The notes beneath the pieces were generated by a model. The model worked only from the letters and a program-made list of their open reading frames with translations. It searched no databases and had not been told where the DNA came from. A stretch of DNA of 64,000 nt from Acidimicrobiia bacterium. GTDB taxonomy: Bacteria > Actinomycetota > Acidimicrobiia > IMCC26256 > JAOSJM01. The first letter of the stretch is position 1, and each line of letters starts with the position of its first letter. Of this stretch, positions 48,579-57,322 are shown one piece after another. The stretch covers positions 1,054,001 to 1,118,000 of the forward strand of contig JAOSJM010000005.1 of assembly GCA_027494165.1 (NCBI GenBank), given 5' to 3'. The translations under genes and the position numbers were made by a program.

Positions 48579-49796
48579 GTGGGCCCGAGACTCGTCACCC
48601 TCGACGACGTCCGCGCGGCCGCCGGGACGCTGCGGGGGATCACGCGGGTGACCCCCGTCGAGCGTCCCGTCGGGCTCTCCCGGCACGTCGGACGACCGCT
48701 CGTCCTGAAGTGCGAGCAGCTCCAGCGCACGGGCTCGTTCAAGGCCCGCGGGGCGTACCATCACCTCGTCCGCCTGGACCCGGTGCCACCGGCCGGGGTC
48801 GTGGCCGCCAGCGCCGGCAACCACGCCCAGGGCATCGCCCTGGCCGCCGGCCGCCTCGGGATGCCGGCCACGATCTTCATGCCCGGGACCGCCCCGCTCC
48901 CCAAGGTGGAGGCCACGAGGGCCTACGGGGCCGAGGTGCGGCTCGTCGGCTCGGTCTTCGACGACGCCGACGCGGCGGCCCGCGAGCACGCGGATGCGAC
49001 CGGTGCCCATGTCGTCCCGGCCTTCGACGACCCCGACGTCGTGGCCGGGCAGGGGACGGTCGGGTTGGAGCTGGCCGGGCAGGCACCCGAGGCGACGACG
49101 TTCGTGGTCTCGATCGGCGGGGGCGGTCTGGTGAGCGGCGTCGCCGCGGCGCTCAAGGCCCTGCGCCCGGGCTGCCGGGTCGTGGGCGTCCAGGCCGAGG
49201 GAGCCGCCTCGATGCGAGCCGCACTGGCGGCGGGCCGGCCGGTACCCCTCGAACGGGTCGACACCATCGCCGACGGAATCGCGGTCCGCCGGGTGGCCGA
49301 GCTCACGCTCGCCCACGTGCAGGCCCTCGTCGACGACGTCGTCCTCGTGAGCGACGAGGAGATCTCCCGGGCCCTGATCCTCCTCCTGGAGCGGGCCAAG
49401 GTCGTCGTCGAGCCCGCGGCGGCCGCCGCCCTGGCGGCCGTGATGACCGGCCGGGCCGGAGGCGAGCCGGGCGACCCCGTGGGAGTGGTCCTCAGCGGCG
49501 GCAACGTCGACCCGTCGCTCCTCGCCCGCCTCATCTCCCACGGCCTCAGCGCTGCCGGGCGCTTCCTCCGCCTCCGGGTGGCGCTCCCCGACCGCCCCGG
49601 CGAGCTGCACCGGCTCCTCGGCGAGATCGCCGGACTCGGCCTCAACGTCGTCGAGGTCGATCACCACCGCACGGGCATCGGGCTGCCCGTCGACGAGGTC
49701 GAGGTCTCCCTGGCCCTCGAGACCCGGGACCCCGGCCACGCCGGGGAGGCCGTCGACCTCCTCGCCGCCGCGGGGTACCGCGTGGTACCCGGCTGA
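48579..49796 (+). CDS. ilvA: Threonine ammonia-lyase with C-terminal ACT domain
   Basis: A 405-residue PLP-dependent type II fold enzyme converting threonine to 2-oxobutyrate. The PLP lysine is in LQRTGSFKARGAYHHL. VAASAGNHAQGIALAAGRLG is the substrate loop, and VVSIGGGGLVSGVAAALKAL is the PLP phosphate loop. The C-terminus from about residue 330 is an ACT domain (RLRVALPDRPGELHRLLGEI), so feedback regulation by an amino acid is likely. The single ACT domain and length match the shorter biosynthetic/catabolic form in actinobacteria. GTG start. Confidence 0.93.
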   Translation: MGPRLVTLDDVRAAAGTLRGITRVTPVERPVGLSRHVGRPLVLKCEQLQRTGSFKARGAYHHLVRLDPVPPAGVVAASAGNHAQGIALAAGRLGMPATIFMPGTAPLPKVEATRAYGAEVRLVGSVFDDADAAAREHADATGAHVVPAFDDPDVVAGQGTVGLELAGQAPEATTFVVSIGGGGLVSGVAAALKALRPGCRVVGVQAEGAASMRAALAAGRPVPLERVDTIADGIAVRRVAELTLAHVQALVDDVVLVSDEEISRALILLLERAKVVVEPAAAAALAAVMTGRAGGEPGDPVGVVLSGGNVDPSLLARLISHGLSAAGRFLRLRVALPDRPGELHRLLGEIAGLGLNVVEVDHHRTGIGLPVDEVEVSLALETRDPGHAGEAVDLLAAAGYRVVPG

Positions 49797-49799
49797 GGG

Positions 49800-50912
49800 C
49801 TACGACACGCCCACGCCCACGAGCTTGCCGATGACGAAGGTCGTCCCGGCCGCCGCCCCGCCGATGATCACCATGCGCGCACCGGCCCGAAGCGGGGCCC
49901 GGCCCGTGAACACCGAGATCGTGGCCCCGACCACGAACAGGGCGAGCGCCGAGACCACCGCCGAGACCACGAAGGCCGCCGCCCCCGACCCGACGAGGTA
50001 GGGGAGCAGGGGAACGAGCGCGCCCAGGGCGAACGCGACGAAGGACGAGCCGGCCGCGACCCACGGGGACCCGAGCTCGCCGGGGTCGAGGCCCAGCTCC
50101 TCACGGGCCAGGGTGTCGAGCGCCACCTCGGGACTGCGCATGATCCGGTCGACGAGGCGGCGGGCCACGTCGGGCTCGATCCCCTTCGCCTGGTAGATGA
50201 GCTCGAGCTCCTCCCGCTCCTCCTCGGGGAACATGGCCAGCTCCTCGCGCTCGATGCGGAGCTCGTTCTCGAACAGCTCGCGCTGGGAGCGCACCGACAC
50301 CCACTCGCCGGCCGCCATCGAGAACGCCCCGGCCACGAGCCCGGCCACCCCCGCCAGCACCACGAAGCGGCTGTTCGTGGTCCCGCCGGCGACGCCCATC
50401 ACGAGCGAGAGGTTCGAGACGAGGCCGTCGTTGACCCCGAACACCGACGCCCGGAGGGCCCCGCCGGCCCCGATCCGGTGGCGGCCCTCGGCCGCGGCCA
50501 CCCGGCCACCCGGGGCCTCGCCGCCCCGGAGGGCGGCGACGACCCGACCGTGGACGGCCTCCTGGGCCGCCATGGCGGCCGGGGCCTCGGCCACGGCCTG
50601 GTAGCGGTCCGCGTCCCTGGCCTCCGCCCGGAGGACGAGCGGCAGCACGGCGTCGGTCCCCAACCTCCGGGCGAGGAACCGGATCACGCGCACCCGCAGC
50701 GGGAGCCGGGGGGTTCGGAGGTCCGTGACCCCGCCCTCGCGGAGGAGGCGGGCCCAGTGCTCGGCGTGGCGCTCCTCGGCCTCGGCCAGGGACTCGAAGA
50801 TCCCCCGCCGGTGGTCGTCGGTCGTCTCGGCCAGAACCCGGTACAGGGCGGCCCCTCCGAGCTCGTCGGCCCACATCTCCCGGTAGCGGGCCAGGTCCTC
50901 CGGAGTCGCCAC
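49800..50912 (-). CDS. VIT family transporter with N-terminal ferritin-like domain
   Basis: A 370-residue protein. Residues 1-130 form a ferritin-like helical bundle with acidic and His ligands (YREMWADELGGAALYRVLAE, LAEAEERHAEHWARLLREGG, EAVHGRVVAAL). Residues 150-370 form a Ccc1/VIT1 transporter with ASVFGVNDGLVSNLSLVMGV, FSMAAGEWVSVRSQRELFE, a cytosolic acidic loop rich in Glu, and three final helices. Fusions like this (membrane-bound ferritin, Er-VIT) export or store iron or manganese. It lies 3 bp past the convergent ilvA stop. Confidence 0.92.
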   Translation of the reverse strand: MATPEDLARYREMWADELGGAALYRVLAETTDDHRRGIFESLAEAEERHAEHWARLLREGGVTDLRTPRLPLRVRVIRFLARRLGTDAVLPLVLRAEARDADRYQAVAEAPAAMAAQEAVHGRVVAALRGGEAPGGRVAAAEGRHRIGAGGALRASVFGVNDGLVSNLSLVMGVAGGTTNSRFVVLAGVAGLVAGAFSMAAGEWVSVRSQRELFENELRIEREELAMFPEEEREELELIYQAKGIEPDVARRLVDRIMRSPEVALDTLAREELGLDPGELGSPWVAAGSSFVAFALGALVPLLPYLVGSGAAAFVVSAVVSALALFVVGATISVFTGRAPLRAGARMVIIGGAAAGTTFVIGKLVGVGVS

Positions 50913-51046
50913 GGGGCCAGCGTACCGGCCGGTTCCCTCGCCCCCGATGCGTCCCGGGATACCCTCACGCTCGACGATCCGGCGTACCGGACGATCGAAC
51001 GGCTGGAGGCGGTCCGCCCGGACCCCATGCCTACGGAGGACGAGTG

Positions 51047-51631
51047 ATGCGACGATTCGCGACCCTGGTGCTGGCCGCGGCCCTGGCCGGTGTGGGCCTC
51101 GCCGCCTGCGGCGACGACGACAAGGCCGCCGAGGAGATCATCGAGCAGCTCGGCGGCGGCTCCGTCGACATCGACTCGGACGACGGCGAGATCAAGATCC
51201 AGACCGAGGACGGCGACCTGACCATCAGCGAGGACGGTGGCAGCGGATCCTTCACGGTCGAGGGCGAGGACGGCGAGGACACGGTCAGCTTCGGCAGCGG
51301 GGCCGAGCTCCCCGAGGACTGGCCCGAGGACGTTCCCCTGCCCGAGGACGCCGAGGTCCAGGGCTCCTACACCCAGACCGTCGACGACCAGAGGACCTGG
51401 ACGATCAGCCTCGTGGTCGACGGTGACGCCGTCGAGGTCACCGAGGCCTACCGGGCCGCGATCGAAGCCGCCGGGTTCACGATCGACAGCGAGATGAGCG
51501 GAGGATCCGGGTCGGAGGCGTTCGCCAGCTTCAGCGCCTCGAACGACGACTGGATGGTCAACGCCATCACGGGGTCCGAGGGCGACCAGGTCGTCATGAA
51601 CCTGATGGTGGCGCCCAACAGCGCGGGCTGA
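51047..51631 (+). CDS. Acidic lipoprotein of unknown function
   Basis: A 194-residue protein. The signal peptide RRFATLVLAAALAGVGLAAC ends in a lipobox with Cys at residue 21-22, so the mature protein is a cell-surface lipoprotein. A very acidic linker rich in Asp, Glu and Gly follows. Then comes a globular part with DWPEDVPLPEDAEVQGSYTQ and VTEAYRAAIEAAGFTID. The ATG at 51047 is 7 bp after GGAGG; a GTG just before it (51044) is also possible. The stop codon lies in a hairpin loop. Family not recognised. Confidence 0.75.
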   Translation: MRRFATLVLAAALAGVGLAACGDDDKAAEEIIEQLGGGSVDIDSDDGEIKIQTEDGDLTISEDGGSGSFTVEGEDGEDTVSFGSGAELPEDWPEDVPLPEDAEVQGSYTQTVDDQRTWTISLVVDGDAVEVTEAYRAAIEAAGFTIDSEMSGGSGSEAFASFSASNDDWMVNAITGSEGDQVVMNLMVAPNSAG

Positions 51632-51654
51632 GCCCGCGACCGGGCCACCGGTCG
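51622..51654 (+). terminator. Hairpins spanning and following the lipoprotein stop codon
   Basis: CGCGGGC-TGA-GCCCGCG at 51622-51638 places the TGA stop in the loop. CGACCG-N6-CGGTCG at 51637-51654 follows at once. They lie between convergent lipoprotein and truA genes with only 28 bp free, so they probably serve as a compact shared terminator. Confidence 0.5.
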
Positions 51655-51659
51655 GTACG

Positions 51660-52427
51660 TCAGTACCCGACCTCCCAGAGGCAGAGACCGTGGGGCGGCG
51701 CCACTTGGCCGGCCGCCCCACGGTCGCGTGCGCGCAGGACGGCCACGACGTCCGCGGGCCGGCGCCTCCCCAGCCCCGCCTCGACGAGGGTTCCCACGAT
51801 CGAGCGGACCATCTGCCAGCAGAAGGCCGTGGCCCGGACCTCGTAACGGAGGACCCCGTCCCCCAGGTCGACCCAACGGGAGTCGAGGACCCGGCGGATC
51901 GTGCTGGAGCCCTCGGGGCCCTTGCGGCAGAACGCGGCGAAGTCGTGCTCACCGAGGAGCGGGTCGGCGGCGTGCCGGAGCGAGGAGAGGTCGAGCGGGC
52001 GCGGCACCCACCAGGCGTAGCGGGCCAGGAACGGATCGGGCACGGGCCGGTTCACGACGGTGTAGCGGTAGGAGCGCCATCGGGCGGAGCGCCGGGCGTC
52101 GAACCCCGGCGGCGCCAGGTCGGCGCTGCGGACCACGACCTCGGGCCCGAGCATCCCGTTCACCGCCTGCTGGAGCCGCCACGGGTCGAGGCCCGGGTCG
52201 GCGTCGAAGCTCACCACCTGGCCCCAGGCGTGCACGCCGGCGTCGGTCCGGCCGGCACAGGCCAGCTCCACGGGGTGGCGCAGCGCCTTCTCGAGCGCCC
52301 GGGCCAGCACCCCTCCGACCGTCCGGACGTGGGGTTGCTCGGCGAACCCGCGGAACCCGGTGCCGTCGTAGGCGAGCACGAGGCGGCAGCGGGCGGGGCC
52401 CCCGGCCGGCGCGTCGAAGAGCGTCAA
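51660..52427 (-). CDS. truA: tRNA pseudouridine synthase A
   Basis: A 255-residue TruA that makes pseudouridine at positions 38-40 of the anticodon arm. The catalytic Asp is in [54 protein letters not shown] and [20 protein letters not shown] are typical. TTG is the apparent start codon. It closes the alpha operon after rplQ, as often in actinobacteria. Confidence 0.95.
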   Translation of the reverse strand: MTLFDAPAGGPARCRLVLAYDGTGFRGFAEQPHVRTVGGVLARALEKALRHPVELACAGRTDAGVHAWGQVVSFDADPGLDPWRLQQAVNGMLGPEVVVRSADLAPPGFDARRSARWRSYRYTVVNRPVPDPFLARYAWWVPRPLDLSSLRHAADPLLGEHDFAAFCRKGPEGSSTIRRVLDSRWVDLGDGVLRYEVRATAFCWQMVRSIVGTLVEAGLGRRRPADVVAVLRARDRGAAGQVAPPHGLCLWEVGY

Positions 52428-52484
52428 CCCGGTACCCCGCCCCCGCCCGCGGCCCGGTGCGCCACGACCGGGACTCCGGCCCGA

Positions 52485-52836
52485 TCAGACCAGCTCGATG
52501 CGCGCCATGGGGCGCGTTGTCGCCGGGGCGCGGTCCGAGCTTGAGGATCCGGAGGTACCCACCGTTGCGGTCGGTGTAGCGCGGGGCGATGTCGCTGAAG
52601 AGCTTGTGGGCCACGCCCTTGTCGTGGATCCTCGCCACGACCTGGCGGTGCTGGTGCACACCGCCCTTCTTCGCCTTGGTGATCAGCCGCTCCGCGTAGG
52701 GCCGGAGCGCCTTGGCCTTCGGCAGCGTGGTGACGATGGCCTCGGCCTCGAACAGGTGGGCGGCGAGGTTGGCCATCATGAGCCGGTGGTGACCGGGGCT
52801 CCCCCCGAAGCGAGGCCCTTTCTTCGGTGCCGGCAT
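52485..52836 (-). CDS. rplQ: 50S ribosomal protein L17, frameshifted
   Basis: About 117 residues: [40 protein letters not shown] and [20 protein letters not shown] are diagnostic. The frame breaks at the very end, at 52509-52512 (four G on the plus strand): three restore the usual ending [12 protein letters not shown] and stop. As written the frame would run far into truA. rpoA ends 5 bp upstream of the ATG. Confidence 0.95.
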
Positions 52837-52841
52837 CGCCC

Positions 52842-53777
52842 CTACTCCTTCACGCGCAGGGACAGCCCGCGCTCGTCGAGCTTGGCCACGACCTCTTCGA
52901 GCGACTTCGACCCGAAGTTGGTGATGGCGAGGAGGTCGTCCTCGGTCTTCTGCACGAGCTGGCCGATGGTGTCGACCCGGGCCCGCTTCAGGCAGTTCCG
53001 CGGTCGCTCGGAGAGGTCGAGCTCCTCGATCGGGAGCTCGAGGTCGGGCGAGGCGGCGCTCGCTGGCGACACCTCGCCCAGCTCCAGGCCCTTGGGCTGC
53101 GCCGACAGCTCGGCCACGAGGCCCACCAGGTTGCGGAGCGTCTCGCCGGCCGAGGCCAGGGCGTCGCGCGGCGTGATCGAGCCGTCGGTCTCGACGTCGA
53201 GCGTGAGCTTGTCGTAGTTGGTCGCCTGCTCGACCCGGGTCGGCTCGACCTGGAAGGCGACCCTCCGCACCGGCGAGAACAGCGCGTCGACCGGGATCAC
53301 ACCGATCGTGGGCGTGCGCTTGCTGCGCTCGGCCGACAGGTAGCCCCGACCCTGCTCGACGGTGATGTCGAGGGCGAGGCGCCCCTTGGCGTTCACCGTG
53401 GCGAGGTGCAGGTCGGGATTGAGGATCTCGACGTCTGCCGTGGTCTGGATGTCGCCCGCGGTCACGTCGGCGGGGCCCCGCTTGTCGAGCCGGAGGGTCA
53501 CCGGCTCCTCGGACTCGCACCGCAGGACGAGGTCCTTGAGGTTGAGGATGAGGTCGGTGACGTCCTCCTTCACCCCCGGGATCACGTCGAACTCGTGCAG
53601 GGCCTCGTCGAAGCGGACCTGCGTGACCGCCGCCCCCGGGATCGACGAGAGCAGGGTCCGGCGCAGGCTGTTGCCCAGGGTGTGGCCGAAGCCGGGCTCG
53701 AGCGGGGAGACGACGAACTGCTGGGAGTTGCCTTCCTCCTCGCCGGCCTCGATCTCGGGTCGCTGGATGATCAGCAT
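52842..53777 (-). CDS. rpoA: RNA polymerase alpha subunit
   Basis: A 311-residue alpha subunit. The N-terminal assembly domain has [20 protein letters not shown] and [20 protein letters not shown]. After a short linker (residues 230-245) the C-terminal domain has [36 protein letters not shown] and ends [12 protein letters not shown]. The C-terminal domain contacts UP elements and activators. Confidence 0.97.
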   Translation of the reverse strand: MLIIQRPEIEAGEEEGNSQQFVVSPLEPGFGHTLGNSLRRTLLSSIPGAAVTQVRFDEALHEFDVIPGVKEDVTDLILNLKDLVLRCESEEPVTLRLDKRGPADVTAGDIQTTADVEILNPDLHLATVNAKGRLALDITVEQGRGYLSAERSKRTPTIGVIPVDALFSPVRRVAFQVEPTRVEQATNYDKLTLDVETDGSITPRDALASAGETLRNLVGLVAELSAQPKGLELGEVSPASAASPDLELPIEELDLSERPRNCLKRARVDTIGQLVQKTEDDLLAITNFGSKSLEEVVAKLDERGLSLRVKE

Positions 53778-53811
53778 GGGTGTGCTCGCTTCTCGTGGTG
53801 GAGGGTCGTCG

Positions 53812-54435
53812 CTACTTGGAGTAGAGCTCGACGATGAGCTGCTCGCGCACGGGCACGTCGATCTGCTCCCGCAGGGGCAGGTCCCGGACGGTGGCCTTGA
53901 GCTCGGGCCCGGTGACCTCGAGCCAGGCCGGTACGGCCCGGTCGAGCGTGTCGACGTTGTGGCGCACGACGATCATCGACTTCGCCTTCGGCCCCATCTC
54001 GACGACCTCGCCCTTGCGGAGCTGGTAGGAGGGGATCGTGACCCGCCGACCGTTCACCGTCACGTGACCGTGACGGACGAACTGGCGGGCCTGGTTGCGG
54101 CTCGACGCGAAGCCGGCGCGGAACACGACGTTGTCGAGCCGTTGCTCGAGCATTCGCAGGAGGTTCTCGCCGGTGATGCCCTTCTGGCGGGCGGCCTCCC
54201 CGTAGAGGTTGCGGAACTGCCGCTCCAGCAGCCCGTAGATCCGGCGAGCCTTCTGCTTCTCGCGCAGCTGGAGCAGGTACTCGCTCTCGCGGATGCGACC
54301 GCGGCCGTGCTCACCGGGCGGGTACGGGCGGCGCTCGATGGCGCACTTCATCGAGTCGCACTTGGGACCCTTGAGGAACAGCTTCATCCGCTCGCGGCGG
54401 CACAGCTTGCAGACCGCACCGGTGTACCGAGCCAC
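53812..54435 (-). CDS. rpsD: 30S ribosomal protein S4
   Basis: A 207-residue S4 with the zinc-binding N-terminus: four cysteines in CKLCRRERMKLFLKGPKC and DSMKC (residues 9, 12, 26, 31), so this is the C+ form. The body has QLREKQKARRIYGLLERQFR and the S4 RNA-binding motif RLDNVVFRAGFASSRNQARQ. It begins 1 bp after the rpsK stop. Confidence 0.97.
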   Translation of the reverse strand: MARYTGAVCKLCRRERMKLFLKGPKCDSMKCAIERRPYPPGEHGRGRIRESEYLLQLREKQKARRIYGLLERQFRNLYGEAARQKGITGENLLRMLEQRLDNVVFRAGFASSRNQARQFVRHGHVTVNGRRVTIPSYQLRKGEVVEMGPKAKSMIVVRHNVDTLDRAVPAWLEVTGPELKATVRDLPLREQIDVPVREQLIVELYSK

Positions 54436-54436
54436 G

Positions 54437-54835
54437 TCAGACCCTCCGCCGCTTGGGGGGGCGGCACCCGTTGTGCGGGATCGGGGTCACGTCCTTGATC
54501 CCCACGACCTCGATCCCCGTGTTCTGGATGGAGCGGATCGCCGTCTCACGCCCGGAGCCGGGACCCTTCACCACGACGTCGACCTTGCGGACCCCGTGCT
54601 CCATCGCCCGGCGCGCCGCCGTCTCGGCCGCGAGCTGGGCCGCGAAGGGCGTCGACTTGCGGGAGCCCTTGAAGCCGACGTTGCCGGCCGAGGCCCACGC
54701 GATCGTGTTCCCCTGCTGGTCGCTGATGGTGATGATCGTGTTGTTGAACGACGACTTGATGTGGGCAACGCCGTAGGCGATGTTCTTGCGTTCCCGTCGC
54801 CGAGGGCGGCGCCCGCCCGCGCTGGGTCTGGCCAT
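54437..54835 (-). CDS. rpsK: 30S ribosomal protein S11
   Basis: A 132-residue S11. [40 protein letters not shown] and the tail [14 protein letters not shown] are diagnostic. It forms part of the 30S platform. Followed by rpsD after 1 bp. Confidence 0.97.
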   Translation of the reverse strand: MARPSAGGRRPRRRERKNIAYGVAHIKSSFNNTIITISDQQGNTIAWASAGNVGFKGSRKSTPFAAQLAAETAARRAMEHGVRKVDVVVKGPGSGRETAIRSIQNTGIEVVGIKDVTPIPHNGCRPPKRRRV

Positions 54836-54861
54836 CGTGTGGTTCCTCGCCTCTCTGGGCC

Positions 54862-55241
54862 TCAGTGCTTCCGGGCCCGCTTCTTCCCGGCCACGGTCTT
54901 CTTCGGTCCCTTGCGGGTCCGGGCGTTCGTTCGGGTCCGCTGCCCCCGGACCGGCAGGCCGCGGCGATGGCGCAGACCCTGGTAGCAGCCGATCTCCATC
55001 TTCCGCTTGATGTGACCCGCGACCTCGCGCCTCAGGTCACCTTCGACCTTGAGGTTCTGGTCGATCCAGGTCCGCAGCCGGGCGACCTCCTCCTCGGTGA
55101 GGTCGCGGACCCGGGTGTCGGGTGAGATGGCGTTGGCCTCGCACACCTGCTGGGCGGTCGTCCGACCGATCCCGAAGATGTAGGTCAGCGAGACCTCGAG
55201 CCGCTTCTCGCGGGGATGTCGACCCCGGCGATCCGTGCCAT
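54862..55241 (-). CDS. rpsM: 30S ribosomal protein S13, frameshifted
   Basis: About 126 residues. [10 protein letters not shown] is read from the ATG at 55241. One base is missing from the run at 55212-55215 (four, five expected), after which [20 protein letters not shown] continues. Then come the helix-hairpin-helix, [20 protein letters not shown] and a basic tail ending KKRARKH. S13 touches the P-site tRNA and the 50S head bridge. Confidence 0.95.
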
Positions 55242-55250
55242 CCTGCCTCC

Positions 55251-55364
55251 CTACCCCTGCCGCTGCTTGTGGCGCGGGTTCGAGCAGATGACCCGGACGG
55301 AGCCGTGCCGCCGGATCACCTTGCACTTCTCACACATCTTCTTCACCGAAGGTCGGACCTTCAT
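55251..55364 (-). CDS. rpmJ: 50S ribosomal protein L36
   Basis: A 37-residue L36, [20 protein letters not shown] at its start. The zinc ligands are two Cys in CEKC, a third Cys ([10 protein letters not shown]) and a His, the C+ form. It is too small to be noticed on length alone but is in its standard place between infA and rpsM. Confidence 0.95.
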   Translation of the reverse strand: MKVRPSVKKMCEKCKVIRRHGSVRVICSNPRHKQRQG

Positions 55365-55428
55365 CCTGCGCTCTCTCGTCGGTGGTCCCGGTGCCCGGGG
55401 ACGGCCCCGGCGGGTGACCAGCGGGTGA

Positions 55429-55653
55429 CTACTTGTACCGGTAGGTGATGCGCCCCCGGCTGAGGTCGTAGGGCGTGAGCTCGACCTGGACCCGGTCACC
55501 CGGGAGGATCCGGATGTAGTGCATCCGCATCTTCCCGGAGATGTGGGCCAGCACCCTGTGCCCGTTCTCGAGCTCGACACGGAACATGGCGTTGGGGAGT
55601 GGTTCGACGACCGTCCCCTCGACCAGGATCGTGTCGTCCTTGGGCTTCGCCAG
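55429..55653 (-). CDS. infA: Translation initiation factor IF-1
   Basis: An S1-fold factor that binds the 30S A site. [60 protein letters not shown] and the tail GRITYRYK match the family. The natural first residue, before AKPKDD, is encoded by CTG at 55653. No ATG, GTG or TTG stands in frame at the expected place. The next upstream in-frame start would add a meaningless 32-residue leader or more. Either CTG initiates or a base is wrong here. Length of 74 is normal with the CTG start. Confidence 0.9.
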   Translation of the reverse strand: MAKPKDDTILVEGTVVEPLPNAMFRVELENGHRVLAHISGKMRMHYIRILPGDRVQVELTPYDLSRGRITYRYK

Positions 55654-55780
55654 CGTGCCACCACCTACGTTGCGGGCGCGCGGTGGGCGCGCCGGGAGAC
55701 CTCCGGGCCGACCGGCGAGCATACACGTTCCCGGGCCGTCGCCCAAGGTCGGGGCCGGGGAACACGGTCCCGGCGTCCAC

Positions 55781-55825
55781 CCCGCCACCCTCCACCCCGC
55801 CACCCTCCACCCCGCCACCCTCCAC
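55781..55825. repeat. Three tandem 15-bp repeats
   Basis: CCCGCCACCCTCCAC repeated three times without change, between the map stop and the infA leader. No function is evident. Confidence 0.85.
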
Positions 55826-55833
55826 CTCCGTCG

Positions 55834-56580
55834 TCAGGGCAGGGTCAGGATCTCGGGGCCCTCCGGGGTCACCGCGACCGTGTGCTCGAAGTGGGCCGAC
55901 CGCATCCCGTCGCGGGTGACCACCGTCCAGCCGTCGTCGAGCACCCGGGTCTCGGGACCACCGGCGTTGACCATCGGCTCGATGGCGAGGACGAGCCCCT
56001 CCCGGAGCTTGAGGCCCCGCCCGGGCGGGCCGTAGTTCGGCACCTGGGGCTCCTCGTGCATCGCGGTCCCGATGCCGTGCCCGACGTACTCGCGGACCAC
56101 CGAGAAGCCGGCGGCGACGGCCACCGCCTCCACCGCCGCCCCGATGTCCCCCAGCCGGTTGCCCTCGACGACCTGGTCCACGGCGGCGTCGAGCGAGCGC
56201 CGGGTCACCTCGATGAGCCGTCTGGACTCGTCGTCCACGTCGCCGACGGGGACGGTGACGGCGGCGTCCGCGTGCCAGCCCTCGATGATGGCCCCGCAGT
56301 CGAGGGAGAGGATGTCGCCCTCCTCCAGCACGACGTCGCCCGGGATCCCGTGGACGATCACGTCGTTGGGGGAGGTGCAGACCACGGCCGGGAATCCGTG
56401 GTAGCCGAGGAAGTTGGATCGCGCCCCCCGCCGGTCGAGCACCTCGCGTGCGACCTTGTCGATCTCGGCGGTGGTCGCGCCGGGGACCGTCGCCCGGACG
56501 CAGGCCTCGTGCATCTCCGCCACGACGCGCCCCGCCCGGCGCATGATGGCGATCTGCTCCTTGCTCTTGCGCGTGATCAC
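55834..56580 (-). CDS. map: Methionine aminopeptidase, type I
   Basis: A 248-residue enzyme removing N-terminal Met from new proteins. Starts MITRKSKEQIAIMRRAGRVV. The metal ligands fall in LSLDCGAIIEGWHADAAVTV (Asp and second Asp), YVGHGIGTAMHEEPQVPNYG (His) and VLAIEPMVNAG (Glu). The final Glu lies in the C-terminal HFEHTVAVTPEGPEIL. Standard location after adk. Confidence 0.96.
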   Translation of the reverse strand: MITRKSKEQIAIMRRAGRVVAEMHEACVRATVPGATTAEIDKVAREVLDRRGARSNFLGYHGFPAVVCTSPNDVIVHGIPGDVVLEEGDILSLDCGAIIEGWHADAAVTVPVGDVDDESRRLIEVTRRSLDAAVDQVVEGNRLGDIGAAVEAVAVAAGFSVVREYVGHGIGTAMHEEPQVPNYGPPGRGLKLREGLVLAIEPMVNAGGPETRVLDDGWTVVTRDGMRSAHFEHTVAVTPEGPEILTLP

Positions 56581-56610
56581 GACGCTCCCCCGGCGAGGTC
56601 GGGATCCCGG

Positions 56611-57288
56611 TCACCAGGAGTCCTGTGACCAGTCGTCGAGCCGGTCCACGGCCTTGACGACCCTCTCGAACACGTCGTGGGGGTCCCCCACCCCGTCGAC
56701 CTCGACGAGGAGACCGCGGCCCCGGTAGAAGTCCGTGAGCGGTCGGGTCTCCCGCTCGTAGAGCTCGAGGCGCCGGGTGATCGCCTCCTCGGTGTCGTCG
56801 TCGCGCTGGACCACCCGCCCTCCGCACACGTCGCAGGTCCAGTTCTCCCGGGGAGGCGAGTGCACGTGGTACGTCGCGCCGCACTGCTCACAGACCCGGC
56901 GTCCCTCCATGCGCTCCAGGACCACCTCGGTGGGGACCAGGAGCTCGATCACGCCGTCCAGGGGGTGGGCCTCCAGCACCCGCTCGAGCTCGCGGGCCTG
57001 GGGTTCGGTTCGGGGGAACCCGTCGAGGACGAACCCCCGCTCGATGTCGCCGTCGCCGAGGAGCCGCTCCTCGACCACGCCCACGACGATGTCGTCGGGG
57101 ACGAGGTTGCCGTCGTCCATGTACCGCTGGGCCTCGAGCCCGAAGGGCGTCCCGGCCCGCGCCGCGGCGCGAAACAGGTCGCCGGTGGACAGGTGGGACA
57201 CGCCGTAGTGCTCGGCCAGCATCGCCGCCTGGGTCCCCTTGCCGGCGCCCTGCCGGCCCAGCACCACCAGACGGGGACCGCGGCTCAT
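56611..57288 (-). CDS. adk: Adenylate kinase with zinc LID
   Basis: A 225-residue kinase making 2 ADP from ATP and AMP. The P-loop is LVVLGRQGAGKGTQAAMLA, with Arg-Gln where most have a Pro. HLSTGDLFRAAARAGTPFG and VLDGFPRTEPQARELE form the AMP site. The LID carries two CxxC pairs (CEQCGATYH and CDVCGGRV), so it binds zinc. Slightly longer than usual at the C-terminus (DDWSQDSW). Follows secY. Confidence 0.96.
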   Translation of the reverse strand: MSRGPRLVVLGRQGAGKGTQAAMLAEHYGVSHLSTGDLFRAAARAGTPFGLEAQRYMDDGNLVPDDIVVGVVEERLLGDGDIERGFVLDGFPRTEPQARELERVLEAHPLDGVIELLVPTEVVLERMEGRRVCEQCGATYHVHSPPRENWTCDVCGGRVVQRDDDTEEAITRRLELYERETRPLTDFYRGRGLLVEVDGVGDPHDVFERVVKAVDRLDDWSQDSW

Positions 57289-57322
57289 CGGACCTTCGGG
57301 CTCGTCGCCGGGCTCATCGCGA

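Noticed and set aside
55654..55818. N-terminal extension of infA up to codon 55818
   Set aside because: It translates the 15-bp tandem repeats into [14 protein letters not shown] and has no counterpart in IF-1 proteins.
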